DNA of 32,819 bases, taken from an uncultured Cryomorphaceae bacterium. Its GTDB lineage: Bacteria; Bacteroidota; Bacteroidia; Flavobacteriales; Schleiferiaceae. The stretch lies in the NCBI GenBank assembly GCA_913049845.1, contig CAJWZE010000015.1:1-32819 (forward strand). Reading direction: 5' to 3'. The stretch's first letter is position 1. Each line of letters begins with the position of its first letter. A program made the position numbers and the translations under genes. Positions 23,916-32,636 of the stretch are shown one piece after another. The notes beneath the pieces are model-generated. The model did no database searches, was not told where the DNA came from, and saw nothing but the letters and a program-made list of their open reading frames with translations.

Positions 23916-24806
23916 ATGTTAAAACGATTGTTTCATAGAGAGCTACTACTGTTCCTTGCACTTACGAGTGTTATTTGGGCTCTTATCACGGTGAGTAAGG
24001 CCGAGCGAAGTACTACTATTGTGATTTATGCTAACAGTCCTTCTTCTATTGTCGAGGATCAATTTATTACAGATACATCTATCGCATTGAATGTTGAGGT
24101 AAGTGCTTCAGGTATAAACGCATTGCGATTGCAAAAAGTTGATAAAGATATGGTGGTGGTTGAGGCATCAGCTTTTGCTTTAAAAAGCGAGGGTATGTTG
24201 GTTGTTAAAAGCGCTGAGATAATAGCTCTACTCAATAGCACATACCGTGGAATATATACCTTTTCAACTGCCACCGCTGAGATTCTTTTCCCATGTGAAG
24301 AATTAGAGCGAACGCGCGTACCAATTACCATTGAGGGTATTCAGAATATTAGCTTGCCCTCAGATTACAAGTGGCTACATAGCATTTCTGTAGATCCAGA
24401 TAGTATTGATGTCGTTGGTTCTACTGAGGCAGTATTTAGGGCCCGTCTCCGTGTGGATTTACCTAACTTCCTTTGGGACGGTAATCATGCCTTTGAACTA
24501 CCTGTAGAAGGTTTGGGCTCTAGCTTAGCTGCGGTTTCTGACGAGCGCGTTGAAGTACGCGGAGCAAGCGCACTTTGGATAGAAAATAAATTTGAAGTAC
24601 CCTTTGTAATAGGTAATCAGATTGTAGATGTTAAGATTTGGGTTAGTGGACCCAAAAAGGGACTACTTTCGCGCACTTTTGAGGAGTTGGTTGCGCTTAC
24701 AGCAGTACAGAATGAAATCAACTATACCATTGAAGCAGCTCCATTAAAAGAGAATATTTCTGTACTTTCCGTTACACCTAATATGGTTGAACTAATGAGA
24801 CAATGA
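23916..24806 (+). CDS. YbbR/CdaR-like domain protein
   Basis: This 296-aa protein has one N-terminal membrane helix (about 9-26: ELLLFLALTSVIWALITV) followed by a short Ser-Lys-Ala and beta-rich YbbR-like repeats exposed outside the membrane. The repeat phrase SVDPDSIDVVGSTEAV (about 157-172) is characteristic. In Firmicutes the family member CdaR regulates the di-adenylate cyclase CdaA; in Bacteroidota it usually sits between yajC and coaE, as here, and its function is less clear. No cyclase gene is in the window. Its stop overlaps the coaE start by four bases (ATGA). A terminator hairpin lies directly before its ATG. Confidence 0.85.
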   Translation: MLKRLFHRELLLFLALTSVIWALITVSKAERSTTIVIYANSPSSIVEDQFITDTSIALNVEVSASGINALRLQKVDKDMVVVEASAFALKSEGMLVVKSAEIIALLNSTYRGIYTFSTATAEILFPCEELERTRVPITIEGIQNISLPSDYKWLHSISVDPDSIDVVGSTEAVFRARLRVDLPNFLWDGNHAFELPVEGLGSSLAAVSDERVEVRGASALWIENKFEVPFVIGNQIVDVKIWVSGPKKGLLSRTFEELVALTAVQNEINYTIEAAPLKENISVLSVTPNMVELMRQ

Positions 24807-25390
24807 AGCAACCAAAAGTAATTTGTATTACCGGAGGTATTGGTTCAGGTAAGAGTACAGTTTGTGCGATGCTTGAAGATAAGGGACAGCACGTTTATTA
24901 CAGCGACGAGCGAGCCAAAGCACTAATGCAAAGTGATCCGACATTAATTGATGGGATAATCGCACTATTGGGCGAAAGGGCTTATTCTATGAGGGTGTTG
25001 AATCGCAGCTATATTGCTGAAAAGATTTTTGGCAATATGGAACTGAAGCATAAGTTGGAGGCTCTAGTTCATCCGGCAGTGCATAAAGATTTTGACCAGT
25101 GGAAAATGGTAAAAGATAGCGCCTTAGTTTTTAAGGAAAGTGCCTTGGTATTTGAAATTGGTGATAGTAACTGTACACACATTGTAAGTGTGGTTGCTGA
25201 CGAAGACCAACGCGTAAGCCGCGTATTGGCTCGTAATCCTGAGCTGAAAGAATCGCAAATACGAGAGCGACTGTCCAATCAGCTTGACGATGCCTATCGC
25301 CGTGCTAAAAGTGATACCCTCCTTGAAAATAATGGCACTTTAGAAGAACTTGAAATACAGCTAAATTACCTTCTCTCTAAGGTGATTTGA
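24803..25390 (+). CDS. coaE: Dephospho-CoA kinase
   Basis: This 195-aa kinase catalyses the last step of coenzyme A synthesis, phosphorylating the ribose 3'-OH of dephospho-CoA. The P-loop GGIGSGKST is at 11-19, followed by YYSDERAKALM (the substrate-site Asp) near 33-43, the LEALVHPAVH lid near 87-96, and a C-terminal helix with the Arg-rich part VSRVLARN near 136-143. Length and order of motifs are normal. The ATG overlaps the ybbR-like gene by four bases. The last 25 bases overlap the 3' end of the convergent reductase gene, so no separate terminator fits between them. Confidence 0.93.
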   Translation: MKQPKVICITGGIGSGKSTVCAMLEDKGQHVYYSDERAKALMQSDPTLIDGIIALLGERAYSMRVLNRSYIAEKIFGNMELKHKLEALVHPAVHKDFDQWKMVKDSALVFKESALVFEIGDSNCTHIVSVVADEDQRVSRVLARNPELKESQIRERLSNQLDDAYRRAKSDTLLENNGTLEELEIQLNYLLSKVI

Positions 25391-25893
25391 ACGAGGCCGT
25401 TGGAAAATGTTCGAGTACCCACATTTTTCCATTCCAAGCTTGCTTTATTCTCTCTAAATAAAGGAATACCTGCCCCAAGGGTTATTGGCAGATACGTTAG
25501 AATCATACGGTCAACGAGCCCGCTTTGGTGCATGCGAGCATTTGTAGCGCCACCGCCGATAATCCAAACATTTTTATTTTCTCGTTTTAGACGCTGAATG
25601 ACTGTGTTCTCAGATTCTGTAGTGATCTGAATGTCACCCTCTGTTGCTTCAGTAGTATCGGCACGGCTGAATACTATGCTGTGCTTACCCTGGTAGGGAT
25701 ATTCTCCTTCGAAGTTTATGACCTGCTTGTATGTGTTGTAGCCCATCGTCACCACATCTATACCTTCATAAAAACCCGCGTAACCATAATCTTCGTCGGG
25801 AAGCTGGTAACGAGGGTTTTCGAGAAAGTCAACGTTTCCATCTGTAGTTGCGATGTATCCGTCGAGGGTAACTGCGGTATAGAGTGTGATCAT
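25366..25893 (-). CDS. Dihydrofolate reductase / RibD C-terminal-like protein
   Basis: This 175-aa protein has the DHFR/RibD-C fold. Seen: the opening strand ITLYTAVTLDGYIA, the NADPH-site phrase VTMGYNTYKQV near 48-58, VWIIGGGATNARM near 109-121, and a closing DRMILTYLPITLGAGIPLF near 128-146. It resembles the YyaP/YwjB group of unknown substrate and is not classical DHFR, since the usual Trp/Asp dihydrofolate residues are not evident. It is probably a cytoplasmic NADPH-dependent reductase (inference). It overlaps the 3' end of coaE by 25 bases on the opposite strand. Confidence 0.85.
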   Translation of the reverse strand: MITLYTAVTLDGYIATTDGNVDFLENPRYQLPDEDYGYAGFYEGIDVVTMGYNTYKQVINFEGEYPYQGKHSIVFSRADTTEATEGDIQITTESENTVIQRLKRENKNVWIIGGGATNARMHQSGLVDRMILTYLPITLGAGIPLFRENKASLEWKNVGTRTFSNGLVQITLERR

Positions 25894-25940
25894 GTTGATA
25901 AACGATTATGTCATTAATTTCGAACAAATTCTATGCCGAT

Positions 25941-27302
25941 TTACAAGAGTTCATTTGCAAGATTGGCCAACTCACTGCGCTCGCCTTTCTCCAAGGTCAC
26001 GTGGGCATAGATATCCTGTCCTTTCGCCTTATCGACTAAGTAACTCAAACCGTTGGATTGTTCATCTAGATATGGTGTATCAATCTGGCCAACATCACCG
26101 GTGAAAATAAATTTAGCACCGTCACCGGCTCTGGTTATAATGGTCTTAACCTCGTGTGGTGTAAGATTCTGGCTTTCGTCTACAATGAATATGATATCCG
26201 CCAGTGAACGACCTCGGATGTAGGCCAATGGCGTAATAATAATCTTTTCTTTTTCCACCATTGCCTCGAGTTGTTTGTACTCTTTATCTCGATCGCTAAA
26301 GGTGTTTTTAATGAGTTTTAAGTTATCCCACAGCGGTTGCATGTAAGGATTGATTTTTTCCTTTGCGTCGCCAGGTAAATACCCTAAATCTCTGTTGGAG
26401 AGTGGAACTACAGGACGCGCAAGATAAATCTGTTTAAAATCTCTGCGCTGCTCCAGCGAAGCAGCTAGGGCGATTAATGTTTTACCTGTTCCTGCAACAC
26501 CGGTTAAGCTAACCAGTTTAACGTTTGGATTTAATATAGCATGGATGGCAAATGCTTGCTCTGCGTTTCTAGGTTTGATACCATATACCGATCGCTTTTC
26601 GACGTGGTCGAGCGTTTTTTCCATAGCGTTGTAGTAAGCCAATCCGCTTGAATTTTCCGATTTCAAAACATAATAGCTATTGGGGAAAGGGGTAAACTCT
26701 GGATTCTCTTCTAGTACGTTGTCGATATCCAAAGATTTTTCAGCATACAATTGTCTAAGCGTGGCAGCATTGAAATTTTCTACAATAGATTTCCCCTTGT
26801 ATAGAGCATCCATGTCTTTAACCTTACCTGTCAAATAATCCTCACTTTTTAAATGAAGAGCCTTAGCTTTTAGACGTAAGTTTATATCCTTGGTTACGAG
26901 AATAGTGGATTTTGCTGGTTCTATATCTTGAATGTTTAACGCGGCATTAATGATGCGGTGGTCCATCTTACGACCTAGAACTTTCTCGGCATCGATACCT
27001 TTGTGTGAGGTATCCATTATGACCCTTAAGTTTCCATTATTATCTCCGTTTAATGGTATCCAATTCGTAAAGTCTTGGCCTTCGGTTATTCGATCTAATG
27101 TCCGAATGAATTCGCGCGCTTCGTAATTCTTAGAACCGTGTCCCTTCTTGAATTCATCAAGTTCTTCTAATACTGATATAGGCAGAACTACATCGTGTTC
27201 TTCGAAGCAAAAAATGGCGTTATGATCGTAAAGGATTACAGAGGTATCGAGTACAAAAATCTTTGTTGCTGACACGGTTTTCCGCTTTGCAGGCATGGGC
27301 AA
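25941..27302 (-). CDS. PhoH family ATPase with N-terminal PIN domain
   Basis: This 453-aa protein joins a PIN RNase domain (about 12-150) to a PhoH ATPase domain (about 240-453), the PhoH2 architecture described as an RNA helicase-nuclease. PIN residues: Asp 19 in FVLDTSVIL, Glu 47/48 in VLEELDEF, and Asp 139 in VTKDINLR. PhoH residues: Walker A GVAGTGKT at 268-275, RPVVPLSN near 296-303, and Walker B IFIVDESQN at 371-379. All catalytic acids appear intact. An in-frame ATG at 27296 is an alternative start two codons later. The pckA gene lies upstream on the same strand with a hairpin between them. Confidence 0.92.
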   Translation of the reverse strand: MPMPAKRKTVSATKIFVLDTSVILYDHNAIFCFEEHDVVLPISVLEELDEFKKGHGSKNYEAREFIRTLDRITEGQDFTNWIPLNGDNNGNLRVIMDTSHKGIDAEKVLGRKMDHRIINAALNIQDIEPAKSTILVTKDINLRLKAKALHLKSEDYLTGKVKDMDALYKGKSIVENFNAATLRQLYAEKSLDIDNVLEENPEFTPFPNSYYVLKSENSSGLAYYNAMEKTLDHVEKRSVYGIKPRNAEQAFAIHAILNPNVKLVSLTGVAGTGKTLIALAASLEQRRDFKQIYLARPVVPLSNRDLGYLPGDAKEKINPYMQPLWDNLKLIKNTFSDRDKEYKQLEAMVEKEKIIITPLAYIRGRSLADIIFIVDESQNLTPHEVKTIITRAGDGAKFIFTGDVGQIDTPYLDEQSNGLSYLVDKAKGQDIYAHVTLEKGERSELANLANELL

Positions 27303-27396
27303 ACGTTTTGAGTTCCTTCAAATTATTCATTTTAAAGGCAGTACCTTTTTCTGAAACCTTTTTTACCGACCGAGTTATTAACGATGTTCTAAACAA

Positions 27397-27423
27397 GTAA
27401 GGGCAACCTTAGGCCACCCTTAC
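27397..27423 (-). terminator. Stem-loop after pckA
   Basis: A 27-base hairpin (12 paired positions including three G-T pairs, loop TAA) lies 23 bases after the pckA stop. The T-run behind it (TTGTTTAG) is weak, so it may be a terminator or a 3' stabilising structure. Confidence 0.5.
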
Positions 27424-27445
27424 AGATACATTTAACACTAGGAGA

Positions 27446-29050
27446 TTATTTAGCTCCAATAAATACTCGAGGAGCGGCCTTGAGCATTTCGTTTGTGGCT
27501 TCACTCTCAAACTGTTTAAAGTTGTTCGAGAACTTCATCGCCAATTCGTTTGCAAATTCATCGTATTGTTGTGGATTTGCCCAAGTATTTTTTGGGTTTA
27601 AGATCTTGGACGGAACTTCCGGGCATGTAGTCGGCATATGTAAACCGAATATCTCATGCTGAATATATTTTGCTGTATTGAGTTCGCCCTGCATCGCCGC
27701 AGTAATCATTCGGCGGGTATGTTTCAAAGACATTCTTGTTCCTGTTCCGTATGGACCACCTGTCCAGCCAGTATTTACTAACCAAACATTAACTTCTGCT
27801 AATTCCATTTTTTCGGCAAGCATGTTCGCGTAATAGGTGGGATGTAAGGGCATAAAGGGCGCTCCAAAACAAGCCGAGAAGACAGCCTTGGGTTCGTTAA
27901 CACCTTCTTCTGTCCCTGCTACTTTAGCAGTGTAACCACTAATAAAGTGATATGCAGCTTGACCTGGAGTTAATTTTGAAATGGGGGGGAGAGTACCGTA
28001 AGCATCTGCAGTCAAAAAAAATATATTCTTTGGGTTCCCTGCAATCGATCCTGGTTGAATGTTTGCGATGTGATTGATGGGGTAACTGACTCTCGTATTT
28101 TGTGTGATGGTGGCATCTTCGAACTTCACAGTGCCGTCGGAGTTCAAAATGACATTCTCTAGCATAGCATGCTGACGAATGGCATTGTAAATATCCGGCT
28201 CTTTTTCAGCGCTCAAATCAATCACCTTGGCATAACAACCACCTTCGAAGTTGAAAATTGTATTGTCCGCGCACCATCCGTGTTCGTCATCACCTATCAA
28301 TCTCCTCTTGGGATCAGCGCTTAACGTGGTTTTTCCAGTACCGGATAATCCAAAAAAGATTGAGGTATCGCCATTTTCGCCAACATTGGCAGAGCAATGC
28401 ATACTCAACACATTCCTATGATAAGGCAATATAAAGTTGAGTGCAGAGAAAATTCCTTTCTTGATTTCTCCAGTATATCCTGTACCGCCGATTATAATAC
28501 ATTGATCGGTAAAATCAAGTATTGCGAAATTTGATTGACGTGTATCATCTATATCTGGATTGGCTTGAAATCCGGGTGCATTGATAATCGTCCATTCGGA
28601 ATTAAAACTTTCCAATTCATCTGTTGTAGGCTCGATGAACATATTACTAGCAAATTGATTAGACCAAGGATACTCATTAATTACACGGACTGATAGACGA
28701 TAAGATGGATGAGCACCAGCGAAAGCATCGCGAATATAAATGTCTTTATCATTGAGGTAATGACAAACTTTCACCTTTAAACTTTGAAACTTTTCGCTGC
28801 TAAAAGGCTTGTTGATGGCCCCCCACCATACGGCATTTTCGGTAAGCCTGTCTTTCACAATAAAGCGGTCCTCAGGACTGCGGCCAGTGAATTTACCGGT
28901 GTTAACAGCGATGGCGCCGTGTGCCGTTCGCACCGCCATATCTTTCGAGATACTGTGTTCCTCAAGCACATCAGGGTGAAGGTTACTAAATACTTCTCTC
29001 GCCTTAATGTTCAATGCACTTAAGGCTTCTAGGTGGTTCTTAGAAGTCAT
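27446..29050 (-). CDS. pckA: ATP-dependent phosphoenolpyruvate carboxykinase
   Basis: This 534-aa enzyme converts oxaloacetate and ATP to phosphoenolpyruvate and CO2, the entry step of gluconeogenesis. Seen: TGRSPEDRF at 55-63, GGTGYTGEIKKG near 188-199 (metal and oxaloacetate site), the P-loop GLSGTGKTT at 234-242, LIGDDEHGW at 251-259, and NTGWTGGPYGTG in the C-terminal half. The length is normal for the ATP type. It starts with ATG at 29050. The DUF423 gene is upstream on the same strand with a 97-bp gap. It is followed by a stem-loop and then phoH. Confidence 0.96.
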   Translation of the reverse strand: MTSKNHLEALSALNIKAREVFSNLHPDVLEEHSISKDMAVRTAHGAIAVNTGKFTGRSPEDRFIVKDRLTENAVWWGAINKPFSSEKFQSLKVKVCHYLNDKDIYIRDAFAGAHPSYRLSVRVINEYPWSNQFASNMFIEPTTDELESFNSEWTIINAPGFQANPDIDDTRQSNFAILDFTDQCIIIGGTGYTGEIKKGIFSALNFILPYHRNVLSMHCSANVGENGDTSIFFGLSGTGKTTLSADPKRRLIGDDEHGWCADNTIFNFEGGCYAKVIDLSAEKEPDIYNAIRQHAMLENVILNSDGTVKFEDATITQNTRVSYPINHIANIQPGSIAGNPKNIFFLTADAYGTLPPISKLTPGQAAYHFISGYTAKVAGTEEGVNEPKAVFSACFGAPFMPLHPTYYANMLAEKMELAEVNVWLVNTGWTGGPYGTGTRMSLKHTRRMITAAMQGELNTAKYIQHEIFGLHMPTTCPEVPSKILNPKNTWANPQQYDEFANELAMKFSNNFKQFESEATNEMLKAAPRVFIGAK

Positions 29051-29147
29051 TATTACTGTGATTCTTAAAGTGTAATAGTTACTACAAAGAAACGCAGTAA
29101 TTCAATAGGAGTTCAGCTCCTCTCCATTATTTAACCCTAACTTCTAA

Positions 29148-29510
29148 CTATTTATCCACATTTGTATTGCTTGAGAATATTAGGCTGCACCAACCAGCGA
29201 TAAAGAGAAGGCCTCCAATCGGTGTAATAGGACCTATGAATGAGAGGTTAATACCTAAGAGTTCATCCACTGCCAATAAGTAAATGGAACCCGAGAAAAG
29301 AAGGATACCTGAGGTCCAAAGCCACACGGTCAATTTTATGTAATTGCCTTGAACCACTGCGAGGATCGCTAACGTGTGCACCAAATGGTAGAAAACGGCG
29401 ACTTGATAAGATTCAAGGGAGCTTGGTTCCAATACTTCTTTAAGCGCATGAGCTCCTAAAGCACCGAGTGCAACAGCTAATGCACCAGAAAAGGCAATGT
29501 GTTTTTTCAT
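29148..29510 (-). CDS. DUF423 family membrane protein
   Basis: This 120-aa protein has four hydrophobic helices and family phrases GALAVALGALGAHALK at ~8-23, YHLVHTLAIL at ~41-50, a GSIYLLA segment, and the C-terminal GPITPIGGLLFIAGW. This matches the DUF423/YgdD family of small inner-membrane proteins with unknown function. The ATG at 29510 is chosen because it starts MKKHIAFSG directly before the first helix; an ATG five codons earlier (29525) is possible. It is divergent from the saccharopine-dehydrogenase-like gene and lies upstream of pckA. Confidence 0.9.
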   Translation of the reverse strand: MKKHIAFSGALAVALGALGAHALKEVLEPSSLESYQVAVFYHLVHTLAILAVVQGNYIKLTVWLWTSGILLFSGSIYLLAVDELLGINLSFIGPITPIGGLLFIAGWCSLIFSSNTNVDK

Positions 29511-29571
29511 AACGTGAATATACACACGGTGTCAGAAAAACTATCTAACGATTGCTGTTGGTAATGTTTTA

Positions 29572-29602
29572 TTTGAAACATGCGCTTTGTGTGGTACTTT
29601 AG
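29572..29602 (+). promoter_or_regulatory. Bacteroidota-type promoter for the saccharopine-dehydrogenase-like gene
   Basis: TTTG (29572-29575) is followed after exactly 19 bases by TACTTTAG (29595-29602), which matches TAnnTTTG except for one base. Transcription would start near 29607-29610, leaving a very short leader of about 10 bases before the ATG at 29619. Confidence 0.6.
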
Positions 29603-29618
29603 AGCAAACCTCATTTGA

Positions 29619-30971
29619 ATGACCAAAGTATTGCTTATTGGTGCCGGATTGAGCACTCAGAAATTAGTTCCTTATTTGAAAGGGCTTGTACATTCGCATA
29701 GTATTGAATTACGAGTTGTGGATCGAAATATATCCATTGCATCCGCGCGGATGGGCCGTGCATCAGAGAATTGCTCCGCAGGGGAGTTGGACATCACAGA
29801 TGTTACCGCTTTAGACACAGAGATTTCATCGTGTTCAATAACGATCAGCATGGTCCCGGCACACATGCATATTCTGGTGGCTGAAGCTTGCCTCAAGAAT
29901 CGGTCACATTTGATTACTGCATCTTATCTCACCAAGGAGATGGAAGCCTTGTCTGAAGAAGCTGAGAAGCTCGGTTTGGTGTTCTTGAACGAATGTGGAT
30001 TAGATCCAGGTATCGATCACATGAGTGCTATGCAGTTGATAGAGGGCATTCGTGAAAACGGCGGGGAAATTAGGTTGTTTGAAAGTTTTACAGGTGGCTT
30101 ATTAAGTCCTAGTTCCGAGGGTACGAATCCATGGAGGTATAAGTTCACCTGGAACCCTAGAAACGTGGTTCTCGCAGGGCAGGGTGGAACAGTTAAATTT
30201 TTACAAGAAGGCAAGTACAAGTACATCCCGCCACACATGGTTTTTCGTAGAACGGAATTTATTAATGTCAAAGGCTACGGCCGATTTGAAGGATTAGCTA
30301 ACAGGGATTCGCTTAAGTACCGCGATGCCTATGGATTGACAGAAGTCAAAACCTTATATCGTGGAACGTTGCGTAGACCTGGATATGCCCGTGCCTGGGA
30401 CTGCTTTGTTCGTCTTGGTATGACTGATGATTCCTACGTAATAGAGGGCCTAAAGGAAATGACTTTCAGAGATTTCACTAATTTATTTTTGGCCTACAAT
30501 TCTCACGATAGCGTTGAGTTAAAGCTGAAATATTACTTAAATATACCCCAGGATTCTGAGATTTTCACGAAGCTTGAATGGGCGGGTATATTCTCAGACG
30601 CCACCTTCGATTTCGACCAAGGCACACCGGCCCAATGTCTGGAATTTATCCTTCGGAAAGTTTGGAGTATGGAACCAGAGGATAAAGACCTAATTGTGAT
30701 GTATCACAAAATAGGTTGGAAACAAGATGGAGTATTACACATGATAGAAAGTTCTATGGGTGTAGAGGGTGAAAATGCACAAAGTACATCGATGGCAGGC
30801 ACTGTTGGACTTCCATTGGGTATTGCTACGAAGATTGTTTTGGAAGGCAAGGCGCCTATAGGCGTACAGCGTCCGATGACTAAATTTTGGTATAACCCTA
30901 TTTTAGCTGAATTGGCGGCAGATTATGGAGTGAAATTCACGGAGAAAACCGTTGAATACCGAGGCTATTAA
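29619..30971 (+). CDS. Saccharopine dehydrogenase-like oxidoreductase
   Basis: This 450-aa protein has an N-terminal Rossmann fold (VLLIGAGLSTQKLVPYL, with Gly-Ala-Gly at 8-10) and the saccharopine dehydrogenase C-terminal domain. Characteristic phrases are NECGLDPGIDHMSAM near 127-141, FTGGLLSPSSEGTNPWRYKFTW near 157-178, and the closing TSMAGTVGLPLGIATKIVLEG near 391-411. The same fold is used by lysine-pathway enzymes (lysine-ketoglutarate reductase side) and by carboxynorspermidine synthases. The exact substrate is not readable here, and lysine breakdown is only the likeliest guess. It has its own promoter-like site. Its TAA shares the palindrome TTAA with the stop of the convergent methyltransferase. 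Confidence 0.88.
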   Translation: MTKVLLIGAGLSTQKLVPYLKGLVHSHSIELRVVDRNISIASARMGRASENCSAGELDITDVTALDTEISSCSITISMVPAHMHILVAEACLKNRSHLITASYLTKEMEALSEEAEKLGLVFLNECGLDPGIDHMSAMQLIEGIRENGGEIRLFESFTGGLLSPSSEGTNPWRYKFTWNPRNVVLAGQGGTVKFLQEGKYKYIPPHMVFRRTEFINVKGYGRFEGLANRDSLKYRDAYGLTEVKTLYRGTLRRPGYARAWDCFVRLGMTDDSYVIEGLKEMTFRDFTNLFLAYNSHDSVELKLKYYLNIPQDSEIFTKLEWAGIFSDATFDFDQGTPAQCLEFILRKVWSMEPEDKDLIVMYHKIGWKQDGVLHMIESSMGVEGENAQSTSMAGTVGLPLGIATKIVLEGKAPIGVQRPMTKFWYNPILAELAADYGVKFTEKTVEYRGY

Positions 30972-31693
30972 AGACTAGTGTAGAATGGTTCTAGGATTTC
31001 ACGAATCTCGTCTGAAAATTCTTGGGGCGCTTTGTATAGTACTAATTTTTTTCGGATGGTTTCTGCTGAAGCTTGTTTACTAAAAGCTAGAATAACTCGG
31101 TTTTCAGGTCGATCACTATTTGGTTGAATAGAACATATGTAGACTGGGTGTAGATTTTCTTCAATGCTTGCTTCTATCATTTGATCGGCTCGATCCGCAG
31201 GCAATACGCACCAAAACGTTCCGGTTTCCTTTAAAAGTCTCGAGGTATGCTGGATTAGTGAGTTAAAATCTAAGGTTAAGGCATGTCTTGCATTAGCCAC
31301 GCCTTCATCCAATTTCGTTGGACCAGATTCAAAATACGGTGGGTTCGAAACGATAATATTGTATGAAACACTGGCCTCAAAATCTTGAAGAGGCTCGTGA
31401 TAACAGATCATTCTGTTGTTCCAAGGGGAGCATTTAAAGTTCTCTGTTGCTTGCCTGGCACTAGGTCCGTGAATTTCTACAGCATCCACAAAAGCATTAT
31501 TGAAACGTTGCGCCATTTGCAGTGCAATAACACCGCTTCCTGTACCAATATCCAAAACGTGTTGAACTGAATCGTGATGTTGGTTTTCACCCGCAATTGC
31601 CCCTAGAAGGCAACCGTCAGTATTAACACGCATCGCGCAATTGTCATGCGCTACGCTGAATTGTTTCATTTGAAAAGGGCCAACTAATTTCAT
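30968..31693 (-). CDS. trmN6: tRNA1(Val) (adenine(37)-N6)-methyltransferase-like
   Basis: This 241-aa SAM-dependent methyltransferase has DIGTGSG at 48-54 (SAM site), acidic VDAVEIHG at ~69-76 and the catalytic NPPY at 117-120, which marks N6-adenine methyltransferases. The opening (KQFSVAHDNCAMRVNTDG) is that of the TrmN6/YfiC group, which modifies A37 of tRNA1(Val). The start is ATG 31693, which overlaps the stop of the upstream membrane protein by four bases (ATGA). A longer frame to 31843 would run into that gene and is not supported. It is the last gene of the rpsP-rimM run, convergent with the saccharopine-dehydrogenase-like gene. Confidence 0.9.
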   Translation of the reverse strand: MKLVGPFQMKQFSVAHDNCAMRVNTDGCLLGAIAGENQHHDSVQHVLDIGTGSGVIALQMAQRFNNAFVDAVEIHGPSARQATENFKCSPWNNRMICYHEPLQDFEASVSYNIIVSNPPYFESGPTKLDEGVANARHALTLDFNSLIQHTSRLLKETGTFWCVLPADRADQMIEASIEENLHPVYICSIQPNSDRPENRVILAFSKQASAETIRKKLVLYKAPQEFSDEIREILEPFYTSL

Positions 31694-32118
31694 AGTTCTC
31701 CTGCTAGTCCAAATATCTTGGGACGCAATGTGACGAAATAGACAATATTTACCAAGGCAAATATGAAATAATAGAAGTTGTCCTCTATCAATGTGTAGGT
31801 GAGTAGCAAAAGGGTACCCAATTGTACCAATATCCATTTCCAAATGTGGATTTTAGTCAAAACTTCAAGCTTAGCAAACAGTTCTTCGGTCGTATTAATC
31901 TCTTGCATTCCGTTGTTCCAGACATAACGTCCTAACAGAACAAGAACAAATGCAATGCCTGGTATAGCGTAAGTGTTACCAGCAAAAGGCATTAAAAACA
32001 CGCTAGCAGTATCGCTGGCCACGTATAGAACAACTGAGGTTAGGACAAGTTGAATCATCAGCAATGCGCTGAAAATTAAGTGTAAATATCTTGGATCGTA
32101 TGGTTTTTGTTCGTTCAT
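31690..32118 (-). CDS. Four-helix membrane protein, unknown function
   Basis: This 142-aa protein has four hydrophobic segments: LIFSALLMIQLVLTSVVLYVA, the region about AIPGIAFVLVLLG, ILVQLGTLLLLTYTLI and FIFALVNIVYFVTL. A polar loop of about 28 residues (NNGMQEINTTEELFAKLEVLTKIH) lies between the second and third. I do not recognise a named family. It sits between rimM (six bases upstream) and the trmN6-like gene (ATGA overlap), so it is certainly part of the same operon. Its neighbours suggest an envelope role tied to growth, which is only inference. Confidence 0.8.
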   Translation of the reverse strand: MNEQKPYDPRYLHLIFSALLMIQLVLTSVVLYVASDTASVFLMPFAGNTYAIPGIAFVLVLLGRYVWNNGMQEINTTEELFAKLEVLTKIHIWKWILVQLGTLLLLTYTLIEDNFYYFIFALVNIVYFVTLRPKIFGLAGEL

Positions 32119-32124
32119 CTGTGA

Positions 32125-32634
32125 TTAAAGGTCCAACAAACCTTCTGGCAATTCAAGATAAACGATTTTCTCAGGATGTTCAATTCTTTGTATAAAAGCT
32201 TCCACGGCAGGGATAAGGTATTCTTTTTCTCTTTGCTCAATGATGAATAGATTCTGCGCACTATTCTCAACTACATCGGTAATAGAACCAATGGCTTTAT
32301 TCCCTTGGTATGCAGTATATCCTAAAATAGCTTTATCGTAGAATCCCTCCTTTGGTACAGGAAGCATTTTCTCTGGAAGGTAGGCCGAGCAACCTACAAA
32401 TCTCGAAGCTTCTTCAGCACTCACATCTTCAAGCTTAATGATGAGCTTTTTACCTTTTAGTTTCCCTCTTTCGGTAAAAAAAAACGGAATCAGTTCCCGG
32501 TTAAATTCCAGGAATACTGATTCTATTTCACCAAAGTATTGTGGGTTAAACGAGTCGATGTACAATACCATTGCTCCTTTATACCCGTGGAGTTTTGTGA
32601 TTCTACCTAGTAAAAAGCACTGCTCCTTTTGCAC
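32125..32634 (-). CDS. rimM: Ribosome maturation factor RimM
   Basis: This 169-aa protein helps assemble the head of the 30S subunit and binds S19. The N-terminal RimM domain shows FLLGRITKLHGYKGAMVLYIDS (7-28). The PRC-barrel half shows FYDKAILGYTAYQGNKAIGSITDVVEN near 97-123 and EYLIPAVEAFIQRIE near 137-151. The length matches the family. The start is GTG at 32634, the only in-frame start after the rpsP stop, two bases away; no ATG is available before the first conserved residues. It follows rpsP, a widespread order. Confidence 0.93.
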   Translation of the reverse strand: MQKEQCFLLGRITKLHGYKGAMVLYIDSFNPQYFGEIESVFLEFNRELIPFFFTERGKLKGKKLIIKLEDVSAEEASRFVGCSAYLPEKMLPVPKEGFYDKAILGYTAYQGNKAIGSITDVVENSAQNLFIIEQREKEYLIPAVEAFIQRIEHPEKIVYLELPEGLLDL

Positions 32635-32636
32635 AA

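Noticed and set aside
25994-26006. TCACGTG core as a possible parS site
   Set aside because: Only the central bases resemble parS; the full 16-base symmetric site is absent and it lies inside the phoH gene.
31694-31843. Upstream extension of the trmN6-like frame by 50 codons
   Set aside because: The extension overlaps the preceding membrane protein gene, and family homology begins at the ATG at 31693, which forms an ATGA overlap.
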